Positions 7,221 to 15,178 of a stretch of 24,634 nucleotides of DNA are shown in pieces (positions within the stretch are counted from its first letter, which is position 1; each line of letters starts with the position of its first letter). Made by a program: the position numbers and the translations under genes. The notes under the pieces are model-generated. The model did no database searches and was not told the DNA's origin. It saw nothing but the letters and a program-made list of their open reading frames with translations. Origin of the DNA: an uncultured Actinomyces sp. (GTDB lineage: Bacteria > Actinomycetota > Actinomycetes > Actinomycetales > Actinomycetaceae); NCBI GenBank assembly GCA_938040725.1, contig CALHZX010000068.1, positions 1 to 24,634 on the forward strand, written 5' to 3'.

Positions 7221-8044
7221 ATGATCAATGCATGCGAGACGGAGGACGGCGTCGTCTTCGATATGAGAGAGCTGGAGTGCGACGCGCTGCGCTCGTATGC
7301 TGACGGAGTCCTGACTGACCCCGCGCATCCTTTCGTTGAGCTGCTGCGCGGCCAGGGCCTCGTCGTCGGCGATACTCCTGTCCCGCACCTCGCCGCGGTC
7401 CTCGAGGGGTTCGCGCAGGTGACGAATGTGCTCACCGCCTGGGTCGTCGCCCCGGCTGGGTGTCGCCGCTCCACTTTCTTCGTTGGCCCGCGCTCCGTCG
7501 TCGTGTCGCGGTGCGATGAGGGGGACTGTATGCCGGCGAGGATGACCCGGTGTCGGTGTGGGCGATCGATGGTGTGCAGCTGTGGGAGACCTTCCGCGAA
7601 CTCAGTGCCTTGGGTGAGCCGTCGGGCGAGGGGATTGTGCCGACGGCGGTGCCGGAGGTGCTCTTGAGTGCGCTCGAAAGGGGCGACGTGACGAAGATCC
7701 TTGTGGAGGTGCCCACGGTTGCTCGCGAGATCGCCGAGGTGATCGATACCGAGATCGACGAGGCGACGGGAGCCTTCTGGGCGGACGTTGCGGATGACGC
7801 GTGGGTGGGGCTCGCCGTGCGGGTCGTCGATGCGGCGTCGTACCCGGATCTGTCGGGCGACAGTTGGCGTGTGATTGCCACCAGCCAAGACGTGTGCGAG
7901 GTGCTGGCGGGCGTGGAGTTCGCCGAGCTCTACCCCGACGATGTGCCCCTGCTGACGGGCGAGGACGGTGAATTCTTGGCGGCTGTTGCTCCATCCTCGC
8001 CGGAGGTGCTCTGGGAAGATATTGAGGACGTTCTCGCCGAGTAG
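7221..8044 (+). pseudogene. Unrecognised acidic protein gene, frame broken at a G run
   Basis: The reading frame starts at ATG 7221 behind caggaggaatc and encodes MINACETEDGVVFDMRELECDALRSY onward. At about 7520-7524, a run of five G, the sensible sequence moves to another frame. One more G there would join DEGG to LYAGEDDPVSVWAIDG and give one continuous protein of 274 residues ending VLWEDIEDVLAE. Without it, frame one continues as an implausible Cys/Arg-rich tail to 7667, and the second half would need an internal GTG start near 7550. The product is acidic, has no signal peptide or membrane segment, and I cannot name its family. Possible explanations are a pseudogene, slippage-controlled on/off switching or a sequencing error. 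It is divergent from the aldo/keto reductase gene. Confidence 0.65.
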
Positions 8045-8436
8045 GTCTCCGCGTGAGCGATAGATCTCAAAATTTGAGACTGTCGGGTGACAAATAATTT
8101 CTGTCCCAATGGTCAGAGCGCTCTCTGGGGCGGTTTTTCCTGGTTTTGGAAGATGTTCGTCTCGACTTTGGAGGGCTCTGGCTGTTCGACGGGTGCTTTG
8201 TTGGAATATCACTGAAAAACTTGAAAAAGGTGTCTGCAACGTGGTTGGCACTTTTATTGGTGTCACGGTCGATTTCCCCGATATTCCCCGTCATTTCAGG
8301 AACACCTGTCTAACCAGACGGTAGGGTTTATGTTAGGTAACCCACCGTGAATTCCCCGCTCTAACAACGATTTTGGCGTACGATAGATACTGTTCAACCA
8401 CGATCGTCCACATGTCCAGACAACGAACGGAGAGTT
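8045..8436. other. AT-richer gene-free region before the PadR operon
   Basis: There is no supported gene in these 392 bases. A 7+1+7 dyad, tctcaaa-a-tttgaga, lies at 8065-8079 just after the preceding gene. An imperfect dyad, cggtagggttta (8320-8331) against taacccaccg (8338-8347), is a candidate operator. -10-like hexamers TACGAT (8379-8384) and GATACT (8386-8391) precede the regulator, and acggagag provides its ribosome-binding site. No convincing -35 box is visible. Confidence 0.45.
8320..8347. promoter_or_regulatory. Candidate operator dyad upstream of padR-like gene
   Basis: An imperfect inverted repeat built on gggtt/aaccc lies about 32-60 bp upstream of the likely -10 hexamers. PadR regulators usually bind dyads near their own promoter, so autoregulation here is plausible; the site itself is a guess from symmetry. 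Confidence 0.3.
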
Positions 8437-9045
8437 ATGTCGGTTCGCAATGCCCTGCTGGCGCTTGTTGCGCAGCAGCCCGCCGGTGTCTACCGCCTGA
8501 AGCAGATGTTCGAGGAGCAGACGTGCGGAGCATGGCCGCTGAATATCGGCCAGGTCTACCAGACGATGCAGCGCCTCGAGCGCGACGGCCAGGTTGTGTC
8601 TCACGCCGAGACTAATGCGGGCCGTGATTCCGAGGTCTTTGAGCTGACCGACGCCGGTCGCGAAGTCCTCGCCGCCTGGTGGTCCACCCCTGTTCCTCGC
8701 GAACATCCCGAACGTGATGAGCTCGTCATGAAGCTCGCTGTGGCCGCCGCCGATCCTACGGTCGACGTTGAGGCCATGATCCAGACCCAGCGTCGCTCGA
8801 CCCTGGGCTCCCTGCGCGATGTGACTCGCCTGAAGGCCTCGGCTGATGAGGGTGAGCTCGCGTGGAAGCTCATTCTGGAGCGTCACATCTTCGACCTCGA
8901 GGCCGAGCTCAACTGGCTCGACCACATTGAGTCCGGTGCGGTCTCTGAGGCCGCGCGTCGCGCCGCCTTCGCCGCTGCGAAGGGTCGCTCGATGAACTGG
9001 GCTCAGGCTGAGACCGGCATTTCGGAGCGTGCCGGGGTGCGATGA
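8437..9045 (+). CDS. PadR family transcriptional regulator
   Basis: A 202-residue regulator with an N-terminal winged helix-turn-helix (about residues 3-75): SVRNALLALVAQQPAGVYRLKQMFEEQ, then the recognition helix INIGQVYQTMQRLERDGQV-like segment and the wing with FELTDAGREVLAAWW. The C-terminal half is helical and Glu/Ala-rich, as in PadR proteins with a dimerising C-terminal domain. Its stop codon overlaps the ABC ATPase start (ATGA, 9042-9045), so the genes are translationally coupled. PadR proteins next to ABC exporters commonly repress them until a drug or peptide ligand binds; that role here is inferred from context. Confidence 0.85.
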   Translation: MSVRNALLALVAQQPAGVYRLKQMFEEQTCGAWPLNIGQVYQTMQRLERDGQVVSHAETNAGRDSEVFELTDAGREVLAAWWSTPVPREHPERDELVMKLAVAAADPTVDVEAMIQTQRRSTLGSLRDVTRLKASADEGELAWKLILERHIFDLEAELNWLDHIESGAVSEAARRAAFAAAKGRSMNWAQAETGISERAGVR

Positions 9046-9779
9046 ACCAGCCTGTGCCGCTACCGATCAGGATGGCGGGCGTCGGACATGAGTTCGGCGC
9101 TGACGGCGTCCGAGTGAGAGCGCTCGACGGGATCGACCTTGAGGTCGCACCCGGCGAGCTTCTCGCTGTTATGGGTCCCTCCGGTTCCGGTAAGTCGACG
9201 CTGCTGTCGATTGCCGGTGGCCTGGAGCGTCCGACCCGAGGGCATGTCTATATCAACGGGGTTGACCTGGCGGCCCTGGACAGCGTTCATCGTGCTGAGG
9301 TTCGTCGTCGGTCGATTGGATACGTCTTCCAGGATTACAACCTGATCCCCTCGCTGTCGGCCCTCGAAAACGTTGAGATGCCGCTGCAGCTCGATGGTGT
9401 GAGTCCCTCCAAGGTGCGCGAGGCTGCCATGGCCGCGCTTGAGGAGGTCGGCGTTGCGGACCTGGCAGATCGTTTCCCAGAGCTCCTGTCCGGTGGCCAG
9501 CGCCAGCGCGTCGCGATCGCCCGTGGACTCGTGGGTAACCGCTCGGTCATTCTTGCCGATGAACCGACGGGTGCGCTCGATTCTCACACTGGTGAACAGA
9601 TCATGTTGGTGTTGCGTGATCACATTGATACCGGTGCAGCCGGTATCCTCGTGACTCATGAGGCCAGAATGGCCGCATGGGCAGATCGGACTGTCTTCCT
9701 GCGCGACGGTCGCATTGTCGACCGATCGAGGGGGGATTCGCTGAAGGATCTGCTGGCAGACACTGCACCAAGGATCTGA
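9042..9779 (+). CDS. ABC transporter ATP-binding protein, MacB/LolD type
   Basis: A 245-residue ATPase with all signature parts: Walker A GPSGSGKST (45-53), Q-loop Q97 in YVFQDYNLIPSL, signature LSGGQ (149-153), Walker B VILADEP (169-175) and H-loop H206. The ENVEMPLQLDGV segment and HRAEVRRRSIGYVFQ are typical of ATPases paired with FtsX/MacB-type permeases, which move lipids, peptides or antimicrobials, or act as mechanosensors, rather than importing nutrients. The start overlaps the PadR stop, and its own stop overlaps the permease start (TGATG). Confidence 0.9.
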   Translation: MNQPVPLPIRMAGVGHEFGADGVRVRALDGIDLEVAPGELLAVMGPSGSGKSTLLSIAGGLERPTRGHVYINGVDLAALDSVHRAEVRRRSIGYVFQDYNLIPSLSALENVEMPLQLDGVSPSKVREAAMAALEEVGVADLADRFPELLSGGQRQRVAIARGLVGNRSVILADEPTGALDSHTGEQIMLVLRDHIDTGAAGILVTHEARMAAWADRTVFLRDGRIVDRSRGDSLKDLLADTAPRI

Positions 9780-12502
9780 TGAACCGACTCAGCACGCGGA
9801 TGAGGCGATGGGGAGTAGTACTCCGCATCGCCTCTCGTGATGCGCGCCAAAGCCTGGGCCGTACGGCCACGGCGGTCTTCTTGATCTCCCTGCCGATCAT
9901 CATTGCGATCGCGGCGATCACCTTCTGGGACGTCACGACCTCGCAGCGCTACCGTGCCTCGTCGTGGCTCGGACATCGCAGCGACGTGCAGGCGGTGACG
10001 CTGCACCGCTCCTCGACGGCGATCGAGCAGGACTTTACGGTGGATCATCTCGGGCAGGCAGCCTCGAACGACGAGGTATCGGTCTCGGTGGAAACGCTCA
10101 ACAGCTGGGTGCCCGCAGGCGACCAGCTGATCGCCGTCGATACTCTCTACCAGCTGCGTCTGGAGACAGCTGACGGCGCGGGCTTCACGGTCGACAACGG
10201 CACGCAGACCGCCGAGCTCGAGGCCCCGCGCGTGCATGCGGGAGGTAAGAGCGGGCCGCTGGCCGCCGGCCACGCCGTGATCTCTCAGGATGTCGCCCGA
10301 GCGCTCTCGGTCTCGGTCGGAGACAGTGTCAATCTGTCCCTGACGATCGCCAAGGAACGCGCGACGCAGACCCTCAAGGGAAGCGTCGTTATCGACGCAA
10401 TCATCGGTGGCACCGAGCGCGCCATTATCGGCGACGGAACACTTCCCATCGATCGCCTCGCTGTCGCGGGGCGCACGCAGACGGCCTGGTACGTGATCGG
10501 ACCAGTACCTGTCACCTGGGAAAAGATTCGCGAGATCAACGCATCCGGTTTCTCTGTCCTGTCTCGCCAGGTGCTTGCGAGCCCGCCCGATGCCTCGGTG
10601 CTCTCCTCGCAGATCGCACAGTACCAGGATTCCGAGAACACTCGTCGGACGAACCCAGGGCAGTACCTTCCCCTCGTTGCAGGTATTCTCCTGATCCTCA
10701 CGGAGTTGATCCTGCTCATCTCGCCGCTGTATACCGTTGCTCAGCGCTCGGTCATGCGCACGGCTGCGATGATTGTCGCTAATGGCGGCGACCGCACGGA
10801 CGGACGCAGGCTCACGATTGCTCACGGCGTGATCATTGGCCTCTACTCGGCTGTGTTTTCCGCGGCTTTCTCCGCGGCCGCGATGGTGGGAATCGGCATG
10901 TGGTCGGGTCTGGGTATCGGGATCGTCCCGTGGTGGCCTCTCGCGCTGTCCGTGCTGCTGCCGGTGCTCCTGTCGCTCATGGCGTCCGTGTCCCCGGCCC
11001 ACACGACGTCACATATTGACACCTCCGCCGTTATCGGCGGTCGCGTGTGGGAGCCGTCGCGCCTCGTGCGTCGCCGCATGATCTACCCGTTGGCGCTTCT
11101 GGCGGGGCTGCCGCTCCTCGGTGCTGCCGCCTGGCTCGGTTCGGTGCTCGCTCTCGTCGTCGGTATCGGCCTGCTGGAGGCGGGCCTGATCGGTTCAATC
11201 CCCTACATCTTTACCCGGTGGCGCGTCCCCAACGGGCGCGCGTCGATGAGTATGCGCCTGGCGCTGCGAGACGCCGTTCGTAACGGCCACCGCACGTTCC
11301 CCGCCATGGCCTCGATCCTGACGACCGTGTTCGTCGCCTGCGGCCTGCTCATCACCCTGTCCTCGTCGAACGAGGCCGGCTGGAACTCGCGCCCGCACGT
11401 GGGGCAGCGGGGCCAGGTCTTCGTGTCGACCGTCGACCGCACCGAATCCGTGAAACGGTCGCGTGACCTCATGAAGTCGGCCGTCGACGCCGTTGACGCC
11501 CAGCGCGGTGTCACGTCGCAGGTGACGCTCAACGGCCTGGCGTGGAACAGCGGGCCGGGTGGCCCAACCACCATGGTCGAGGCGGTGCACCCTAACAGCG
11601 GTTCGGCGTTCACGATGTCGGACAAGATTGGCACCATGGCAGAGCTGGACCTGGCCTACATGGTCGATGACGGCACGTATCTGCGTGAGGCTGGATACTT
11701 CACCAATGCAGACGACATGGTGCGTGCAATCGCCACCCTCAACGCCGGCGGCGTCCTCATTCCCGACCCGGAGTACATCGACGGTGCCGGCCAGGTGACG
11801 CTGCGCAGCCTCGACATGAGCGCCATCGCGGAAGCGAAGGCCGCGGGAGCCTCGGACGATAATCTTCCGGACGCCAAGGTGACGACCATCCAGACCTTCG
11901 TTGCCACGCCCCTGACCCGCGTCAACGTCATCGTGCTGTCGCCGACCGCAGCGTCCTACCTGGGTCTGCAGGCGCCGCCCCTGGGCGAGCTCCTGACCGT
12001 CGAGAAACAGGTCAGTCCCGTCGATGCTCCGTCGTTCCAGGCGACGATTGCCCGCCAGGTGCCCGGTGCCTCGGCTCAGGTCATCGTCCCGACGATGCGT
12101 TCCCTCGTCCTGCCCTACGTCGCAGCCCTTATTGCCATCGTTGCCGCGGCGGCCACGGTTGCCCTCGTTGTCGCCCTGTCGGCCTCGGACATGCGTCCCG
12201 ATCTCGATACCCTTGATGCGATCGGCGCGGCCCCCACGATGCGTCGCCATGTCACGACGTGGCAGGGTGTCGTGCTCGCGCTGAACGTCATCCCGACGGC
12301 CGTTCTGTCCGGCCTCGTCGTCGGCGTCCTCTCGGTTATCACGTTCGCCAACTCGCATATCTTCTCGACGCTCACCACGCTGCGGCCAGTCGTGCCGTGG
12401 GGCGCGCTCTTGGGCATGCTCATCGGCATGCCGATCCTGTGCGCGCTCGTCGCGATCGTTCTGACGCCCCGCCACCAGAAGCGTCTGCGTCGCATCAACT
12501 AG
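9779..12502 (+). CDS. FtsX-like ABC transporter permease
   Basis: A 907-residue membrane protein. The first membrane helix is at about 31-50, followed by an external domain to about residue 290. Six or seven helices then lie between about 295 and 530. A second external domain of about 245 residues follows. The C-terminal helices are at about 777-803, 828-855 and 869-896, carrying the FtsX-type segment LDAIGAAPTMRRHVTTWQGVVLALNV. Two FtsX modules with two large external domains is the layout of big actinobacterial MacB-like permeases. The ATG at 9779 is chosen because it overlaps the ATPase stop. With the ATPase it should form one exporter or extractor; the substrate is unknown, and self-protection against a membrane-active compound is a reasonable but untested guess. 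Confidence 0.9.
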   Translation: MNRLSTRMRRWGVVLRIASRDARQSLGRTATAVFLISLPIIIAIAAITFWDVTTSQRYRASSWLGHRSDVQAVTLHRSSTAIEQDFTVDHLGQAASNDEVSVSVETLNSWVPAGDQLIAVDTLYQLRLETADGAGFTVDNGTQTAELEAPRVHAGGKSGPLAAGHAVISQDVARALSVSVGDSVNLSLTIAKERATQTLKGSVVIDAIIGGTERAIIGDGTLPIDRLAVAGRTQTAWYVIGPVPVTWEKIREINASGFSVLSRQVLASPPDASVLSSQIAQYQDSENTRRTNPGQYLPLVAGILLILTELILLISPLYTVAQRSVMRTAAMIVANGGDRTDGRRLTIAHGVIIGLYSAVFSAAFSAAAMVGIGMWSGLGIGIVPWWPLALSVLLPVLLSLMASVSPAHTTSHIDTSAVIGGRVWEPSRLVRRRMIYPLALLAGLPLLGAAAWLGSVLALVVGIGLLEAGLIGSIPYIFTRWRVPNGRASMSMRLALRDAVRNGHRTFPAMASILTTVFVACGLLITLSSSNEAGWNSRPHVGQRGQVFVSTVDRTESVKRSRDLMKSAVDAVDAQRGVTSQVTLNGLAWNSGPGGPTTMVEAVHPNSGSAFTMSDKIGTMAELDLAYMVDDGTYLREAGYFTNADDMVRAIATLNAGGVLIPDPEYIDGAGQVTLRSLDMSAIAEAKAAGASDDNLPDAKVTTIQTFVATPLTRVNVIVLSPTAASYLGLQAPPLGELLTVEKQVSPVDAPSFQATIARQVPGASAQVIVPTMRSLVLPYVAALIAIVAAAATVALVVALSASDMRPDLDTLDAIGAAPTMRRHVTTWQGVVLALNVIPTAVLSGLVVGVLSVITFANSHIFSTLTTLRPVVPWGALLGMLIGMPILCALVAIVLTPRHQKRLRRIN

Positions 12503-12511
12503 GGGATATCG

Positions 12512-12934
12512 ATGAGTCAGACCCCCGACGGCGTCGTGATCCCTGCCGGTGCGCTCGCATCGTCGTCCGTGCGTGTGGATACCTGGCTGTGGGCGACCCG
12601 CCAGCTGAAATCTCGCTCCCAGGCGACGGCCGCCGTGCGCGCCGGGCACGTGCGCGTGAACGGGGAGCCCGTCAAAGCGGCCTACAAGGTCCGTATCGGC
12701 GACGAGGTACGACTGCGCATTGAGGGATTCGACCGTGTCCTCGGGGTCGTCCTGCTCCTGGCTAAGCGCCTGTCCTACCCGCAGGCGCGCACCGCCTATG
12801 ATGACCGCACGCCGGAGCGCCCTCGCATGCACATCCCGGTCGCTATGCGAGAGAAGGGCAGTGGGCGCCCGACCAAGAAGGAGCGTCGCGAGCTCGATAG
12901 GCTGCGCGGCTACGATTCCCACGAGCACTACTGA
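12512..12934 (+). CDS. S4-domain RNA-binding protein, Hsp15/RqcP-like
   Basis: A 140-residue protein with an S4 RNA-binding domain at about residues 20-75 (VRVDTWLWATRQLKSRSQATAAVRAGHVRVNGEPVK, then the VRIGDEVRLRI strand). The basic tail reads KGSGRPTKKERRELDRLRG. This matches the Hsp15/RqcP group, whose members bind stalled large ribosomal subunits carrying peptidyl-tRNA. It begins nine nt after the permease stop behind a ggggat site, so it is probably the last gene of the PadR operon transcript. A link between ribosome rescue and the transporter is not implied by the families; the arrangement may be incidental. Confidence 0.85.
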   Translation: MSQTPDGVVIPAGALASSSVRVDTWLWATRQLKSRSQATAAVRAGHVRVNGEPVKAAYKVRIGDEVRLRIEGFDRVLGVVLLLAKRLSYPQARTAYDDRTPERPRMHIPVAMREKGSGRPTKKERRELDRLRGYDSHEHY

Positions 12935-13041
12935 GCTCATCGACGAGGCCGGGGCAGGCTTCGTCGGTGCGCGCATGCGGGTCGTTCACGGCTGAGTTGC
13001 GTCCGGGGTCGGGCTGACGACCCTTGGCTGCGGGTACACAA

Positions 13042-13070
13042 ACCCCGCCGCCCACGCAGGGCGACGGGGT
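13042..13070 (-). terminator. Terminator at the end of the DUF2510 cluster
   Basis: A 12-bp stem with one mismatch, accccgccgccc (13042-13053) and gggcgacggggt (13059-13070), has a 5-nt loop. On the minus strand it is followed by ttgtgt. It lies 22 nt past the stop of the 13092-13640 gene and may also serve the convergent S4 gene. Confidence 0.7.
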
Positions 13071-13091
13071 GGCGCGATCAGGAATGCGGTC

Positions 13092-13640
13092 TCACTCGTT
13101 CGGGAAGAACGACTTCACGTCAACCTTGTAGTACTCGCCCCAGGTGGGGTCGTCGGGGACTGTAAATTGGGTCTTGCCCGTGCCGCTGCGGTCGACGTCA
13201 ACGGTTGCGACCTCGCTGGTGGTGTCGAAAGCCCCGTTGGGATCGTTGGTAGCAACGAGGTTATTGATGGTGACCTTATTCTGACACTGTTGATCAACGG
13301 CACTCTGAGCCGTCTCACTCACGCCAAGGTAGAGGTCACGTAGCTCGTCGAGCTTCGCGACGTTCTCAGGTGTGATCTGTGCGCACCAGTAGGAGGGCTC
13401 CTCGGGGGAGGGGATCGGTGGGACCTCGGCAGCTTCCTGAGTCGGTACGTTCGCCGCTACCTGCTCCTGCTGAGCGTCGTACTGGGCCTCGTCGTAGGCG
13501 GGGATCGCCTCGGCAATCTCAGACTGCGCGGGGGTCGCCTCGTTGGGTTCGACGTATTCCGTCTAGGCGTGGCCGTCCCACCAGCGTAGCTGCGCAGCAC
13601 CGGTCGGGTCGGCGTACCAGCCTTCCGCGGGTTCGCTCAT
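13092..13640 (-). pseudogene. DUF2510-domain protein with in-frame amber codon
   Basis: From ATG 13640 (ribosome-binding site gggagagag) the frame encodes MSEPAEGWYADPTGAAQLRW, then WDGHA and a TAG at 13563-13565 (codon 26). The same frame continues without further stops for 156 more codons. The next residues TEYVEPNEA complete the DUF2510 pattern, so TAG replaces the conserved Trp found at the matching place in the paralogue at 14454-15068 (WWNGGMWTEQY). The rest is a Gln/Glu/Ala-rich linker and a C-terminal domain with Cys residues (PSYWCAQITP, QQCQNKVTINN), ending KVDVKSFFPNE. No membrane segment is seen. A -10-like TACTCT (13679-13674) gives it a separate promoter. Whether it is dead, read through or a sequencing error cannot be told here; the intact downstream frame argues for a recent change. 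Confidence 0.7.
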
Positions 13641-13725
13641 CGTGATTCTCTCTCCCGTGTCGTGTCAAAACCGAGAGTACGGTCAGGAAGTCTAGTCGCC
13701 GCAGGGATGGCGGGCAACTATGCGC

Positions 13726-14457
13726 TCAGACCCCGCTGGGCCAGATGCTGACAGCGCGGACGATGCAGGATCCCGAGTCGAAGGAAGGCAACGGTACAGT
13801 CGATGTCAGCGAGGCCGATCCGCCCGCGGGGACGGTGACCGTCTGCTTGTCCGAGGGCTGATAGCCCTTGATGGTAGAGCCGGGGACGAGGTAGACCTCG
13901 ACGCCGACGTCGTACGCCGAGAGGCCCGCCAGGTTCGTTCCGGTAATGGATACGGATCCGGTGATTGTCGCCGAGGATGCCCCCGCCGTGCAGGTGGGGG
14001 TGTCTTGCTTGACCATGTCCTGCGATGCGTCTTTTGCGTACGCCTCGATAAAGTCCTTTTTCTTCGGGCAAATCTTGCCGATGGCTTCGTGGCGTGTCGC
14101 CGTCAGGCTCGAGTATTCTCGCGCCTTTGCGTCAAGTGAGTTGAAATCTGCATTCGCGCTCGTCAGACCGTCACACCACGCCTGAGCTTCCTTCTTGTTG
14201 GTCGCGTCATTGATCTTGGTGCGGGTCGTCGCCGTCTCGGTTTCCGTTTCCTTGGCCTGATCACGCAGGGACTGGGCGTCGCTCTGCGCCTGCCGGGCGG
14301 CCTGATGGGTGGAACGTGCACCGAGTTCCAGGCCAACCGAGAGGATCAGAAAGAGGACGGCGAGGCAAGCACCGATGATCGTCAGAACTTTCATGCCGCT
14401 GTGGGACCCTGAAGCCTGTGGCGTGGGTGCCTGCGCGGGGGTGGGAACGTAACTCAC
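13726..14457 (-). CDS. Single-pass membrane protein with coiled coil, DUF2510 cluster
   Basis: A 243-residue protein of unrecognised family. A Pro/Ala/Gln-rich cytoplasmic N-terminus of about 21 residues precedes one membrane helix (about 23-46, MKVLTIIGACLAVLFLILSVGLEL). A Gln/Ala/Thr-rich coiled-coil-like stretch follows (about 50-85). The external domain has several cysteines (WCDGL, GKICPKKK, PTCTAG, SGSCIVRA) and a beta-rich C-terminus (ATITGSVSITGTNLAGLSAYDVGVEVYLVPG). The GTG start overlaps the stop of the upstream DUF2510 gene (GTGA), indicating translational coupling and probably a shared complex. Function is unknown; an envelope role is inferred from topology. Confidence 0.75.
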   Translation of the reverse strand: MSYVPTPAQAPTPQASGSHSGMKVLTIIGACLAVLFLILSVGLELGARSTHQAARQAQSDAQSLRDQAKETETETATTRTKINDATNKKEAQAWCDGLTSANADFNSLDAKAREYSSLTATRHEAIGKICPKKKDFIEAYAKDASQDMVKQDTPTCTAGASSATITGSVSITGTNLAGLSAYDVGVEVYLVPGSTIKGYQPSDKQTVTVPAGGSASLTSTVPLPSFDSGSCIVRAVSIWPSGV

Positions 14458-15068
14458 TTCTCCAACTCCTCAAGTTCCTTCTGGGCCTGATCAAGCTCTT
14501 GTTGTGCCTGGTCGAGCTGGCCCTGAGCGTCGTCACGTTCGCTGACCGCGGGTGCGAGCTCCGCACGTGCGTGGCTGTAGGAGGTGCCCGCGATGATCGT
14601 CGTCACTGCGAAAACGACGACGGCCACCCACGTTGCGACTGTCGCGATCTTCCAGTGCGAGGAGGTCTGAGAGTCCTTGGTCTGTCCGGCCTTCTTATCT
14701 CGCGCGTCCTTCTGTGGCTGGTCGAACCTGGGTTCGGAGCCGTAAGGATTCGAGGAGACGGTCGGCGCCTGCTTGTTGGACGGCAGGTGAGGGCCCTTCT
14801 GGGCGTTCGCCTGCTGCGCGTCGCCGCCCTGTGCGATGCCAGCCTGAGCGCTGGTGGCAGCTCCCTGCTGGGGGAAGTTCTGCTGCGTGCCCTGCTGGGG
14901 GAAACCCTGCTGCTGCGGGAAGCTCTGCTGAGGCATGCCCTGCTGAGGCATTGCCTGGTACTGCGTGGGCATCGGCTGGTACTGCTCGGTCCACATGCCA
15001 CCGTTCCACCAGCGCAAGCGGGGAGAGCCTGCGGGGTCTGGATACCATCCGGGTGCTGGTTGAGACAT
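14454..15068 (-). CDS. DUF2510 membrane protein with Gln-rich linker and coiled coil
   Basis: A 204-residue protein. The N-terminus is a DUF2510 domain (APGWYPDPAGSPRLRWWNGG, then MWTEQY), a short Trp-rich module common in actinobacterial membrane proteins. It is followed by a linker of imperfect QQG/QGFPQQG repeats (about residues 35-110), one membrane helix (about 142-167) and a C-terminal heptad-like coil, DAQGQLDQAQQELDQAQKEL. The ATG at 15068 is chosen because aaagga lies six bases upstream and it starts the domain cleanly; in-frame upstream ATGs would add unrelated residues. TACACT at 15099-15094 is a likely -10. It is the first gene of the coupled pair. Confidence 0.8.
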   Translation of the reverse strand: MSQPAPGWYPDPAGSPRLRWWNGGMWTEQYQPMPTQYQAMPQQGMPQQSFPQQQGFPQQGTQQNFPQQGAATSAQAGIAQGGDAQQANAQKGPHLPSNKQAPTVSSNPYGSEPRFDQPQKDARDKKAGQTKDSQTSSHWKIATVATWVAVVVFAVTTIIAGTSYSHARAELAPAVSERDDAQGQLDQAQQELDQAQKELEELEK

Positions 15069-15165
15069 GACCGTCCTTTCAGTTTCTCGCATCAGTGTAG
15101 CCAATCCGTGAGCTTCATAACGTGCGTAGTCATCCGCTCTCCCTGAGCGTGTTCGGGATGACAGG

Positions 15166-15178
15166 TACTCTGAAAGGT
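15166..15178 (+). promoter_or_regulatory. Leaderless-type promoter of the 15179 transporter
   Basis: TACTCT (15166-15171) is followed by seven bases and ATG 15179. A gaaagg sits immediately before the ATG, too close for a normal ribosome-binding site. Confidence 0.4.

Noticed and set aside
7073..8266. 397-residue minus-strand ORF opposite the broken gene
   Set aside because: Its Arg/His/Thr-rich sequence is meaningless, while the opposite strand gives acidic, protein-like sequence with a good ribosome-binding site.
9656..11002. 448-residue minus-strand ORF antisense to the permease
   Set aside because: It has no ribosome-binding site or family resemblance and shows shadow-frame composition.
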